From Nephromyces sp. MM_2019 (taxonomy: Eukaryota; Apicomplexa; Aconoidasida; Nephromycida): DNA of 64,000 nucleotides. The notes beneath the pieces were generated by a model. It was not told where the DNA came from, searched no databases, and saw only the letters and a program-made list of their open reading frames with translations. Both the position numbers and the translations under genes were made by a program. Position 1 is the stretch's first letter; each line of letters starts with the position of its first letter. The DNA lies in assembly GCA_015657535.1 (NCBI GenBank), contig JADHZB010001457.1, positions 1 to 64,000 on the forward strand. Direction: 5' to 3'. Of this stretch, positions 39,701-52,800 are shown piece after piece.

Positions 39701-42700
39701 CATTTCAATCTGTGGGGGATGGTGGAATCTGTGTTTATGCAGAAATCTGTTGAAAGTGGGGGTTATGATGATTTTTTAGTGGTGAAGGAGCGTTTTTTAC
39801 GTTTATATTTTGGGGTTTTCTTGAAGTGATGTTTTGATAAAAAGATGAAGAAGGAGACTTTCTTGAACTTGTAGTTATGGGTGTGTGCGAGCTGTTGGCA
39901 TGCTTTGCTGATTAGGTGTGTGAAAATTGGAGTGCTTTAACTTTACTTAGCCGTGAGGCTTTGAATCTGGTAGGCTACCTCGCTACACATATCTTGCAGG
40001 GTGCACGCACGCACACCTTGTAGAACATATACCTTGTAGACCACCCCATCTTGCCAAACACACACCTTTTAGACCATGCGCAGCTTTTGCTATCCACCTC
40101 ACCAGCTACATATAAACCTTATGCCACCCATCTTCTACCACCCCCCACTCACCCCCCACTCACACCAATCTCTTCACCCCCCACTTACACCAATCTCTTC
40201 ACCCCCCACTCACACCAATCTCTTCACCCCCCACTTACACCAATCTCTTCACCCCCCACTCACACCAATCTCTTCACCCCCCACTCACACCAATCTCTTC
40301 ACCCCCCACTCACACCAATCTCTCCACCCCCCACTCACACCAATCTCTTCACCCCCCACTCACACCGATCTCTTCACCCCCTCATTCCCCCTCAGATTGA
40401 AAAGATTATTAAGAAAATCAAGCAGAGAGATGAGAAGAAGCTCTGTTTGATGGAAATCAACGAATTGATTTTTGAGCAGCTTCGTCATGAAGCGATTGAT
40501 CCCACCTATAAAGTTCCTCAGTGGAATTATCTGAGGGAAAATCGATACGATAAAATGGCGAAGCGCGCGAGGAGGGAGAAGGAAAGGTAGTTTTCTAGGC
40601 TAGTCGTGAACATGTGTTTAATATGATTTTGAGTGGTGCAACACACACATGCACCCACACTTTATATGGGGTGTATTTACAGTGAAGATCTCAAGTTTTA
40701 GCACTTTTTTCGCTTCTTGAAGCTATCCTTTAGAGATTATACTATGTATTTTCCTTTATAATATACATATTGATTAGATTCGTGGAAATACCTCTTTTTT
40801 TCCTAGTTTTTTTGCAATTTCTTTGGGTATATTAGGCATATGATTTCCCTTAAATCATTAGTAGGGGGGGGTTTTATGTTGAGATTTATTCTCAAGAAGC
40901 TCTAAGCAAATGAGTAAGCTTTATGCTCTTTATGTGCTAAGAAACCAGTAGAGGATGGCAGTAAATTTAGGTGTTTAATTGGATTTTTTTGGGGTTTTTA
41001 TAGGAATTTTTTGGCTTCAGTAGAACGTCTTCTTGAGTTGTTTTTGGTGATGAGTTTGTCGCAGTGATGAGATGAGTGATATGCAGTTTTGTGTGTGTCC
41101 TTTGGATGAAAACAGCGACACACACTTTTGTCATTATAAGTTTCTGGGGGGATTTTGTTAGAGCGTTTAAATGCTTGTGTGTTACACTTGTTAGAGATTT
41201 TTTTGTTAAGACTTTCGGATTAGAAAAGAAAACTGTTGGATTTTATGTGTGTGTGTTCAAAGTAAGCTTGAGGAGGATTGTGTTGTGATGTGCGTTATCG
41301 CACTATTTCTTGGAGAACAAGTGAGTAGTGTATTTTGACAAATTTCATCATGTCTCGCCAATATTTGCCTCTCAAAAGAATGTCGTGTGTGTTCTCTTAC
41401 TCAGAAGGCAGTTAAACCTCGAATTGATAGTGTTTATTGTGTGTGTGCTTTCTCTTCTCTAGAAATAGATTTTGTCGTGTCTTGCCCTTTTGATTTACTT
41501 TTTTCTGTTTAAACTTTCAATCCAATTTGTGCCTAACACTTTATTTTTCGTCTTTTTCATCAGCTTTACGCTGTTTTTCATCTTCTAAGTCAATTTCTCT
41601 ACTTTCTGTCTTCTTGCAAATCATTTTCTACTCTTTTTCATTTTTTTCGCTGATTTTCTTGGTAATGTCATCCTACATCTTCATACAAAGTTTGAAATTG
41701 TTTCCAGTTTCCATAGAGTATCAGTAAAGATGCTATTCCGGCGGATTTCTAACCAAGTAGCATATTCAGATTCAGCTATTTCTTCATTTTTTACACACAC
41801 ACACACATATATATTGTAAGAGTATAATTATAGCAACTAATGCATGCATTTTATCGCTCCGCTTAGCGCTTTTGAATGAACCCTTTAGTATTCACCTTCT
41901 TTGAAGCCTTTTCGTGCTATCTTTGCTAGTAAGGCTGGAGCAAACAGCTTCCATCCTCCCGGCAAATCTGGCAGTAGATATCGCTTTGAAGTTTGTGGGT
42001 GTATGTACACACACGGAATCATCTTTCATTATTCAGTGGCTTCTGTATGCTTTCAAATGCGATGCATTTCAAAGCAATTAGAGACTCCAGGGAGATAAAT
42101 ATATATTGGTATATATATATATTCACGCGCACACACATATGTGCTTTCTTTCTTTCTCATCTCTTGTATACTAGGAACTAACTCAATATATTTATAGCAT
42201 AGGCAATTCGTCTTCGTGTCTCGATTTAATTTCTAGTTCCTTATTGTCTTCCTTGAATGATGTGCTTCTTTGGCTAACACACACGCTACTAATACATCAA
42301 AGGAGCAAACGTTTGCAATTTTCGCACTCTTTATGTGTGCGAGAGAACCCAAGATCTTGAAATGTATGTGTGAAACTACGTTTGATGCTTTAAAGCGCGA
42401 AACACTCTCTGTTAGAGCTCTTCAATTCTTCAGGCAGCAACTTGACAATCAAAGCTTCAGTAGCATCACTGCTTATCCTTCTCCGTTTGCTGCTGAAACT
42501 ACAGGTAAATCTTCGCTCTGGAAGAGGCTTTTTGCTTTTTTGGAGGCTTTTTTTCTCTTTTAAAGTGAAGATTCTTCACACCAGTTGTGATGCATTCGTG
42601 GGTTATGATTTCGGATTTTTTTCGTATATGTGTAAGGTAAAGTGAAGATTCTTCAGATGGGTTATTTTCCATCCAACGAAGATGATTTTCTGAGTACTTT

Positions 42701-45700
42701 TTTGCCGTGCGAAGATGAATTTTCCGTTTTTGATGTTTTTTTTCTTTGAAAATCATTGCGGATCTTTGATTTCAGCCGAAAAAAGCTGTAAAATATGCTT
42801 TTTATAGAAAAAAGAGGGTTTATTTGCAGCATTTTATCCACTAAGAGAGATGCCTATGTTGTGTAGATGTGTATGCTATTTCTTTAAATCATCATACTCA
42901 TCAAGAAACACCCCTGTATTGATAGAAATACTTTTTTTTACATGCTCATCGCATTAATCGCAGGAATCTCCGGTACTGATTCAAATAACAAGTAAAATTT
43001 TATGCAGAAAGAAGAAGCTAGAGTTTTGCCTAATTATATAGGCGAAATGTCTGGCAAAACGCTCTTTTTTTTCTTTTTTTTTACTATTCTCTTGTTAGAT
43101 CTACTGAATGCTAGATGCACGAAATTCTACTTTCTCACATCTTCCTCTTCTTAATCTAGAAGATGCAATAAAATGGTGAAAATAGCAGAAAAATTCCCCA
43201 AAATCGCCGATTATATGTGAATTTCCTTGAGATTTTATTAGCTGTTGATTGCTTAAATCTCCGAAATTCACATGAGAAATTGAATTTTTCATTGATTTTC
43301 TCTGTTTATTCACGTTTTATGCATCGAGAGCCTTTTTGCATCATCATATGCTCTCTTATAGGGTTTTCTCTTTCGTTTGCTACTATTTTTCTTCTGCTTC
43401 ATTCTGCGGTTTGTGCGTACTTTATGCTCATGCGTATGAGCAAAGAGCGTATCCTCATAGTGTACATACATCTGTTTTGATTGCTCTCTTTATGCAGGTT
43501 GCACCTCTTGTTCTTACCAATGTGTGTGTGACACATCTCTAAATGGAAATTTGCTTACATTCCACTTTATCAAATTGCTTATAGAGTGCAAATTCCCCCA
43601 CTTTCGTGTGCGTATATTTGATGTTATCTGCTGTTGTTTTCTCCTTTCTCTTGCTATTCCCTGCTTCTTCCCATTAGAGCATCAAATCTTGTTTCTTGAG
43701 GTGATTTTCTTGTGTTTAGAAGATTCTTTTAGCGCAATTGGCAAGTTTTACAAGAGATATTTCATAGTACATACACTAGGGCGAAAAGGTATTGAAAAAT
43801 CTCAATTTATAGCCCGAAAAAAGCACACTGAAAAAGTACACAAGACCTTCAATCTATAAGAAACACAAACACACGTACGCACACACTGAAAAAGTATCCA
43901 AGAGCCTCAGTCCATAACACCAAAACACACACACACACACACGCTCGATCATTTTCAGCTGTCTTCTCACGGCGCCATCCACACCCCCAAAATCCTTTTT
44001 AAATTGCAGGAAATCCTCATATTCGGCACATATCTTCCCCCCCCTACTATTTGACGAATGAATCTCCTTTTTTAGGAAACAGTGGAGGGGGAGGGGGGCC
44101 AGTAATGGTCTCTCCTTCTCCCGATTTCTCTAGCAATTTCTTCAATGGATTGTCTTCATCTCAGCCACTACCACCCGCTGGTTTTTCAAGGTTTGAATCT
44201 TCAATGATGAGGGTTGGAGGAGGAAGTCCGAATTTGCCTGCTGTTGGAGAGGGTTTGCCTTATTTTCCCACTGCTCAAGCAGGTGGAATTGGTGGGCAGC
44301 AATTCCACAATTTCAACGGTTTAGCTGTTTTAAGAAGAAGAGGAAGAGGTGGAAGAGTTTGGTTGGATCGAAAGGTTTTGCGTGTAAGCTTTAGATTGTG
44401 TGTGTGTGTGCGTGTATGCTGTGTCTGTAATGAATAAATTGTGTGTGTGTGCTGCCCTTTTTTTGTGTGTAGTAGTCCGAATGTTTGATTTGATCTATCA
44501 AGGCTTTTTTGCTTAGACTATTGACACATTGGAGCTCCCTCTCTACACACACACTCAATCTCCAAGTTGATTGAATTTTTGCCAACACTTTCCCGCTAAG
44601 AAGCTGATTTTTTCTTCAAATTTTTCTTTAGTATTCAAGGAATTTGCCTTTGGAAAATTCTCCTTTAAGTTTTCCCGAAGGCGATACTGATAAAAGCCTG
44701 AACTCTTTAAACAGGCTTCCCATCTATGGAGCCCATGATGGTAATGAAGAAAGTTTTCCTTGTGTGTGTGAGATGCCTCAAAGGGCATGAAGCTGATGAA
44801 ACTGCAGTGTGTTAGAGGCTGATGCTGTTTGATTTGTATGGCATATTCTTGTAGAGTTTGTGTATGTGTGGGTGTAATTGAGTGAGGATATATTGTGGTA
44901 TCTTGAGTACCTTTTTACAGGTTTTTTGAGCATATTCCTCTAGACTTTGTGTGTGTGTGTGTGTGTGATTGACTAAGTATTTTTTGGTCATATTTTTTTT
45001 TTTCTGCCTTAAAGATATTTGGAAGAAATTTTTACATTTTTTCCACTATGATCACCCACACATATATATACCTTTCTGCGATTACCTGCTTGAAAGTCTT
45101 AAAGCAATTAGACACTCTTTCTGTGGGCGTCTAATTCTCCTTTTTTATCCTGACACACATACATACCCTGACATTTCGTCAACTTTCCGCGGTTTTTTAC
45201 AAGTTTTTCACACACGTTTTACTGGCTAATAAGACAGTATAATAAAGTTTAAGGTCAAGCGCTTACTTTATCCTGCTATACATGAATTTGGTGGTGTGTG
45301 TGTGTGCTTGTCATATCAGTGTACTTTTATCAACATAGGAGGATATCGTCTCTCTTTTTGCTTGAATTTACTATATAATTTCAAAGATTTTTGCTGATTA
45401 GTTAGTAGAGGAAGATGAAAACTTCGTTAGTAGAGGATGATTTCGTAGTATTAGCTGTGAGTATAGCACTGTTTTTGGCATATATGTAGCCTTGTGTGTG
45501 TGAAGCGTTCTGGCGTTGCCCAAGCCTGAAGTGCCTATTTTTTCGGGCTAAATCATTGAAATTATCAGAATGTCCCATAATTAATGTTAAACTTTCTACA
45601 CCTAATCTTTGATTAATGGAAGGTGCTAATTATATTTTTTAATCGATACTTTGTTGGTGTGTTGATTTTGTAGGCTTCGAAGCTTATCAGCTTACAAACT

Positions 45701-47331
45701 ATGCAGCTCGTCAGATACAGTACGCTGATTTTATTGAGTCTACTCTTTCGCTCGATGAAGATTCACACGTGCAAATAATGGTATGTAGTCTGAGAGTTCG
45801 TTTTGGAGGGTAGCTTGGTGGGAGTTTGAATTGCTTGCGTGATGGCATGTGTGTGTGGGTTAAGGTGTGTGTTGTGTGTTGTGTGTTGTGTGTGTGTGGG
45901 TATTTGCGTGTGTACTTTTCTTTGTGTGTGTGTACTTTTCTTTGTGCGTGTGTACTTTCCTTTCTGTGGGTGTGCTTTCTTTGTGTATTCATACCACACT
46001 CCACCCATTTATAGTGAAACTGCGATTTGTAGCGGAGAAGTGAAGCATTTGAAGTTTTTATCTGGAGTTTTTCTGTTTATTTCCTGCCAAAAAAATGCCT
46101 TGGGGTGATTCTTTTATGAGCTTAATATGCTGAAATCTTGTGGCTTTGCCGTGCTACAGCGTCCACACACTGTAAATGCTGGTGTGTCTATCGGCCCATC
46201 AAGCGAAGAGTACGGTAGGCGATATCCGAGGGATGGAAGAGAATGGCAGCAAAGCTTTGGGGCTTGGATAAAGGTAAGTAGTTGAGATTTAATCTCATTA
46301 TTGAGAACTTGTATTTGAGACTTTCTTGAAAAGGGTTTGTATCTTCAAAAATGAAACATAAGAATACTTGGCAGTAGCTTAGCTATGCGAATAAGTTGAA
46401 GATATCAAATTTTCGCTTTCATGCTAAGCTTGCTGCCCCCCTCACTCTCGCATGTCAACCTCAAATCTGCTTGACTGGCAAACTTTCAAGCTTTTTCCCT
46501 CTTCAAGAAGCATCTCTTCAAGTCTTTACATTTTGAGTGAAAAACTCTTTGCCCCCTTACCATCAAGTTTATGTATTTGAACCTATATTATAGCACTTAG
46601 CCCCGCTTCAATGCGTTTCTACTGTTCGTTTCGAGCTATTTCATCGAAGCATCTTCATTTTCTTTAAATAGAGAAAGTAATGTATCGTATCTGTGTTTTC
46701 AGCCTGTTTTTGCTTTTTTATTAGGCCTGGCAGATTCCCTTTTTTTCTTATTTCCTTCTCTTTGAATGCTTGTATTTTTACATTTTAGAAATATATTGCT
46801 AAGCACGCCAATACTGTGGAACCTTTTGTTAGATGCTTTTTTTAAAGGGTGAAAAATTTATCCAAACTATTCGATATTCCTTGTTTTTCTTCTTGCATTT
46901 CCTTGTTTCTGCAATATGCGTTCTCTCTATACCACTCGTTTATCGGCATAATCGGTTTGCTATTTGAATGTTTGCGATTCGCTGATTTTTTCCTACACCT
47001 TTGAGCTGAGCTCGCTCTGCGAATATGTAGTGATTATCTGGTGCTAGAAGCAGAAACTATAATATATTAACTTTTGCTTACAAATAGTAGTATTCTCTTC
47101 ATTTTTTCAGTGTATAGCACAGAATTTGCAGTCTCGTCTTATGCTAGTGTGAAATCCCAGCCTCAAAACATAATTTGTACGGTGTGGAAAAAGATTTTCC
47201 TCCCTCTTCCAGCGAGAAAAAGTGCTGATTTCATCCTAATTTTTGTGTGTATTTTCCAGAACGCACTGCCTATCCCGGTCTCTAATGAGCGAAATAAAAT
47301 CAGCATGACTTATGGAAGCGGGATAACCTGA
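33794..47331 (+). CDS. EPL1: Enhancer-of-polycomb-like protein (NuA4 subunit), 13 exons, 594 aa
   Basis: Exons: 33794-33919, 34965-35173, 36513-36645, 37054-37138, 38631-38695, 39463-39657, 40396-40586, 42434-42504, 44076-44383, 44632-44740, 45674-45780, 46160-46273, 47260-47331. All phases match and the total is 1785 nt. The N-terminus RARPIDVNKKLCIIRS matches the start of the EPC domain. Later blocks follow the EPC order: IAIPKVQF...FIRYE, YLDDGSIIHFFILREDEKFL, MIDTFEKESGKS, HIVKEIYN, HWKERR..LIRMFWAQ, PFAVFRPRTKDKMTLRRPKR, and finally RRRGRGGRVWLDR, the basic block near the end of EPC proteins. Family role: scaffold joining Esa1-type acetyltransferase and Yng2/Eaf6 to form the catalytic core of NuA4 in the nucleus. 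The acceptor at 36513 has an in-frame alternative 6 nt downstream. The C-terminal 130 residues are not recognised. Introns reach 1.8 kb, so small exons could be missing at 40587-42433. Confidence 0.85.
38284..38330 (+). repeat. CA microsatellite with AAAGAGGTACACAC core
   Basis: Short (CA)n tract in the EPL1 intron between exons 37054-37138 and 38631-38695, interrupted by AAAGAGGTACACACAC, the same sequence seen near 20958 and 32590. Confidence 0.8.
40150..40374 (+). repeat. C-rich minisatellite, nine 25-nt units, next to an EPL1 3' splice site
   Basis: Nine tandem copies of exactly 25 nt with core CACCCCCCACTCACACC followed by AATCTCTT. Copies 2 and 4 have ACTT for ACTC, one has CTCTCC, and the last has CGATC. 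The array stops 21 nt before the acceptor CCCCCTCAG of the exon at 40396, so it forms an extended polypyrimidine-like tract. As 25 is not a multiple of three and the unit has no stop, forward frames stay open; the resulting 179-codon and 124-codon frames are artefacts. Confidence 0.9.
45860..45990 (+). repeat. GTGTGTT repeats grading into a 20-nt tandem repeat
   Basis: In the EPL1 intron 45781-46159: several GTGTGTT units, then three copies of GTGTGTACTTTTCTTTGT with 20-nt period (starting near 45907, 45927 and 45947). Confidence 0.8.
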
Positions 47332-49864
47332 AAAGCCTTGCTGCTGTACGATTTGGTAGCTCCTCTTGTTTGGACCGGCTAGGGCAACAGAATCATACTA
47401 GTGATGGGATAAGCGTGGATTGTATTGGTAGTGACGATAGAGCTGCATTCACTCTCAGCAGTGATAGTTCTGTCATAGTAGTAGGGGCGGCGAGTCATGC
47501 AATAGCCAGCCAAAAAAGAGAATGTTTTGTTTTTAAAAAATAAAAATATGAGGAGGCGATGCGCATTCCATCGTATCAGGATGGCATATGAAACTCCAGG
47601 GGATTTCTACCTTTTCTTGCAATCAATCCTATATAATAACTCATTAGTCTTTACTATGAATACCTGAATAATTTCGGATGTTAAGGCCGGAGCTTGTAAG
47701 ATTTTTAGATTCAAAATATATAATGGCAGTTTCTGAAGGAAATGACTGGGCGGGGCGCGCTATTTATTAAAACATGTGTTTATTTCTATTGTTTTGTCTG
47801 ATACAAAACTACTGGCTCGAAAGATCAATGCCACGGAAACAGCTTTTTAATGAAGCAATCAAGGCTTTCTTTAGCTTATGCCAGCCAAAAAATCCCAACT
47901 TTTGTGCCTCTTAAACGTTTGCCGCTCATACTAAACAAAGTATTTAAATTGGAAAAATAGGGAACTCGGTCCATCGGCTCCGCAATAAAATGGTCTCCCC
48001 CCCTCTCAATTTCACCTAATTTTTTGTGATTTAGTTTGTGATTCAAATTTGCGTGATAATATCCCCCGCTACGCTTTTTCCGCGGCCATGCTTCAAAAGC
48101 TATGAGCTGTCAGCGCTTGATTACAGATTTAATTGTAGTTTTGTAGCCAACTTTCGAAAAAACCTACTTTTTACGAGTTTTGCTATTAACGGCTTCATTT
48201 GCAGTGTCCTCACCCTCTCGGACCACAAAAGTAAATAAGAACTTTACAGTACTTAACAGGTCTTTTCGTTGTTACTTGAGTAGATAACGCTCGAGCGGTA
48301 AGAGAGAGGTTCAAGTTGCCGGTGCCCGCACGAACTGCGAATTTTCTACATTAAGAGCATGTATTCATGAAGCTTGCAAGATTGGCAGTGTAAAAAGTGG
48401 AGGGGTATTTCCTGGAAGCTACACTTTCCTCCTGAGTCGCGGATTTTTTGAAGAAACCTTGTGAGTCAAAGTCATTGCAATGAGCGCAGCAGAGAATAAC
48501 TTTAGCAGTCACACTTTTGAAGCGGCTTCTTGCAGGTCCCCTTGGAGAAAGGGATTTCACAAAAAGTAAACTCCCGAAAAAATGTTTGCAATCGTCACGA
48601 AAAAATCAACTGACTGTACCTCGTAGGAGCATCTCGAGCTACTGCGCTTGAGGGAGAACCAATAAATGGAATTTACCAACAAGAAAATATAGCTCTTTTT
48701 GATCCTTATTGAGTGTAAATTATGTCCCAATGTTGACCTCTATCTAGGGTTAGTATATGAAGCATTGTGGCAGCATGCCTACTAAACCCCTGACCGTGAA
48801 TTCTATAAATTTTGACCTCTATACTCATTTTAAGCTGCAAAATAAAGCATGCCTGTTGAGTCTTTTTTGTGTTTATCATCTTTATATACGATCGGCTGCG
48901 ACGCCTTGCACGATGGTTCAAAGAGGTTTTACCAGCGGTTTTATCGCTATGAAACCTGGTTTCCACGGTTTAGAGGGCGTAAACTTGATATTTCTGCCAG
49001 TTTTACAACTTCTAGAGACAATTCAAGATATTTGAATTTATTATGTAACCCCCTTGATATCGCTGACGCTGCTACTGCAGTGAAACACACTTTTAGCTGT
49101 AGAGTCTTAAATTTATCATGCTTAACGAGCGAAATTCGCTCATGGGGGGCGGTGCAATTTTTTTTTATCAGCTGTGTGCATATTATTGCAAAGACGATTG
49201 CGCAGTTTCATTTCCACGCGGGATTACTAGCTTCTGCGGTATAAAAAAAAATTATTAATAGAGTGAATACTAGGTGACACCGCCATGACACGGAAGAAAG
49301 ATCTATTCGACCGTGAAACCGAGAAAGGGCTTCATAAAGCGTCCTACTTGCTCGGAACTTGAGAATGCCAATTTTAAATCTCTTAACAGCTTCAGTACTT
49401 TATCCTGCATTATGATGTATCTCTGAAACCAAATAATTGTTCTTTGATAAAAAAAACACACACCAAAAATCTCTGCGAGAGCAAGTCTATTCCCACCAGT
49501 AGACCCTGCTTTTCAATATATGCAGTAAACACATGCAGCGTGCGGTAAACCGCACACTACAGTACCACAAAAAAAACCCATCACATTGGAGCGCCATATA
49601 TATATTCATCATCGGCGTTAAAATTTAGCGTCTCGCGTAACCTTTTCCAATTGGGCGCATCAAAACTTTGGTATTAAACCTTATTAGCGTAACAATGCCA
49701 AGTTTCACACATCAGTGCGAAGCAGCATAAAATATAGCAAGCACAAGGCAGTGAACTCATAGGCCGAGTAAAGAAATACTAAAGACAAGCTGCCTTTACT
49801 AATGAAATGAACAATTCGACCATTTACAGCGAAAGGGATAATATGAGACTAAGCCAAAAAAATT
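47332..49864. other. Convergent intergenic region, no gene supported
   Basis: Lies between the 3' ends of EPL1 (plus) and the ADP/ATP carrier (minus). Overlapping frames at 48757-49244 show no known motif. No tRNA could be assembled. Nothing else is visible. Confidence 0.55.
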
Positions 49865-52800
49865 TTAAGCAACCAGTCGCTTCATCTCATCGTACATCAC
49901 TAGCACAATGGCTCCACCAGTTCCGCGCATGATATTCGAGAAACAACCCTTGTAATAAGCCTTGACTCCTTCATTTAACTGCAGCGATATACACAAAAAA
50001 AAATGAGAATTCACACACGAAGAAGCTGTATAGATAATAAGTAACATTTAAGAATAAGCAAAGGGAAAGTACTTTAAGATAAAAATTCGAAATTCCAGTA
50101 AAAACACAGAATACATAAAGTAATGGGCAAATTTTCAGAAATTCTGGTAAGCAAGCAAAGTAAAACAATATCGTGGGGAAAACCTCATCATTGCTTGCCA
50201 TATCATCAAAAGAGCCAGCAAAATTTGGCAAATAGCCCATTGACGATAGCACGGCAAGTAAGAAAACTGGGAAAAAATGAAATACTATAATTTTAATGCA
50301 AAAAACAGTGGTAAAAGAAAGAAGAAACGAAAAGATCACAGAACATAACAAAAAAAGATAACGATCCGCTTAAATCATAGAGATTTGGTAAACCCATCAA
50401 CATAAAAGTCTGCGACAGCAGAACAAAAATATCAAGTATATTGCACGAAACCACGCATAATATCAAACAGTCAAAACTTCATTGTGCATACAGGATTTAT
50501 GCGATGCGATATTCCCAAGTTAAATTAGCAAGAATTCAGGTAAAATATAAAAATACTTTAAAAAAAAAACATTCATCTTAGGATGTGGATTAATGTGTGT
50601 GGACTATCAGAAAACACTAAATCGATTGAAGCTCCCATAATATTTGTATTTCAATAAGTACTTACAAAGATTTTCTTCCAGCAATCAAAAGTAGAGGAGT
50701 AAAGAATGTCTTCACGGCCTGCTTGCATCATCATTCGGCGTCTAAAAAAGCAATATAACCCAAATTCAAAAATACTCACAAATTAATAAAACACAGAACA
50801 GAATAAAGAGAAGAATATAGAATTTATTAGAGAATATTACAGAGATTATTAGCACAGAGAAGAACACAGAGAGAGATATTATACAAAAATAATGGGAGCA
50901 TCCAACAAAATTTCTAAAGTTTTGATGGTCCCACCCTGGTATATTGCCAGAATTTCAAATTCATGAGTGTTGTACTTTCCTCAGAAGCGTTTCATCAACG
51001 TGGTGGGGTAATACTAAAAGCTAATAAGAAAATGGAAAACAGCTTAAAGAAAGTGGGAAAAAAAAGTCACAGCACACACGAATCGACTTAAAAAAAAGGC
51101 ATTTTCCAGTTTATCGTGAATATCTCCCTTCAAACCATCGTGATATTGAGCTGAGGGTGCAGCTGGCCCCCCACAGAATGTCATCACAACCTAATTCTCA
51201 TCAGTTGGACATAAAAAAGTGTTGAAGTCTGCCAAAAACAAAATATTTCAGTTGTACCGGGATTATGGTTATCTCATAAGATATACATCAAAAATGATGA
51301 AACAGTAAAGTTCATAAGAAGCTCCAATAAACCACCATGCATATCCTCACTAAATTACTGCGTAAAAAACCAACTTCGTCCAAATAAAAGTCTCAAACTA
51401 CCGCATGACCACAATCCTTCTGTGCGAGGAAGAAATCATTAATTTTACAAAATGTAAGAATAGACACTAGAGTGACAAAAAGTCTTCAATCACATAATTT
51501 TCAAGTTGTTATTCCATATTCCCAGCATCTTTAAATTCTTCAAATAACAATTCGTCCAAAAAGTCACTTTTTTCAAGTAAAAAGTATATCCTAAATCATG
51601 AAACCCAAACCCCAAATCCTAAACCCTAAACCCGAATTTGCCAAAACCAATTCACCTGACTGTATCGAGGGGATAAGCAGCAATTCCTGCAATTGTTTCC
51701 GCAGAAAAACCAAGAGCAAAATTTACAACGAAATTAGATTTCTTCTGATCTTGCTTAAGCAGTGCCTTTGCGGTATCATAAAAACCAAAGAAACTAGCTC
51801 TGTAAACGATTATGCCAACAAGGCTGACATTGAATCCTGCGTATAAGCCAAAGAAGCCATTCTATAGGGAAAAAATTTGGAAGGAGAAATTTTGGGATAT
51901 TCTACTTCCTCAGGTGAATTTTAAATTCAAAACATCACACAGTACTCAAATTTCACGTAGGAACGGTATACCAATAATGCCTCAACTACAGGCTTTGCTT
52001 TTATACAAACATTTAACGTTGAATTCGTAACATTTTTTCATCAAAAACAACTCCTCAGGAAAGGCGTAACAACAGTGAAGCAAAAATATCGCCAAAACTC
52101 ACTTTTTTGTAAAGTAAAGAGAAAGCATTATTCAGCAAACTTGTTTTGTGAACAAACACATGTTTTGTTAAAACTAAGATACTTCTTAGCAAACTCGCTT
52201 TGTCAATAAACACAAAGCAGGCTGCAACTATATACAAAATCCTAAAATAACACAGAGCCACCTAAATATTCACTGAAAGCTGAAAAGCCAAAGGAAACGA
52301 TAATACACAAAAACAGCCAAAGATATGCTTTAAAATATCTAAATTTCCTACTTTTACCCTGTTTCCAACACAAGAAACAGTGATTACGTCATGAAGACAC
52401 TGATTTAATGCTTCTGAAGAGCTATTGAGTTTCTGCTTCGAATCTATAGTGCACACATAGTTTTTCATATCAAAACTTCGCTCTTGACACACACGGAATA
52501 AAAAATGTGACTCAGTAAAAAGCGGTGACTATTTTGACGATATTCTTCAAAGTATATATGGTGAGCCAACATAAAGAGGCGCTAGCTCATCTTTGCTTTG
52601 AGTATTACCAGCCAAATTACACGGAGATAGCTTGATGTAGATAAACTGCTAGGTTTCACTGACTAAAACATAAAGAGAAAAACTCATCAACATGATGGAG
52701 CAAATGCTAGGGCGCTCAAGTGGCCTAACTTTCCTTCAGAGAAGATCTTTTGACACCGAGAAAAGCTTCAGATTAAAAAAGAAATTAGCTGTAGCCTATA

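Noticed and set aside
40150..40374. CRISPR-like array
   Set aside because: Units are contiguous with no unique spacers, and the window is eukaryotic nuclear DNA.
40051..40590. 179-codon His/Pro/Thr-rich open frame, and an overlapping 124-codon one
   Set aside because: Created by the 25-nt minisatellite, which has no stop in either frame. Only the part from 40396 on is a real EPL1 exon.
48280..48345. tRNA-like stretch containing GAGGTTCAAG
   Set aside because: No A box or acceptor stem could be paired, and the B box does not fit the consensus.
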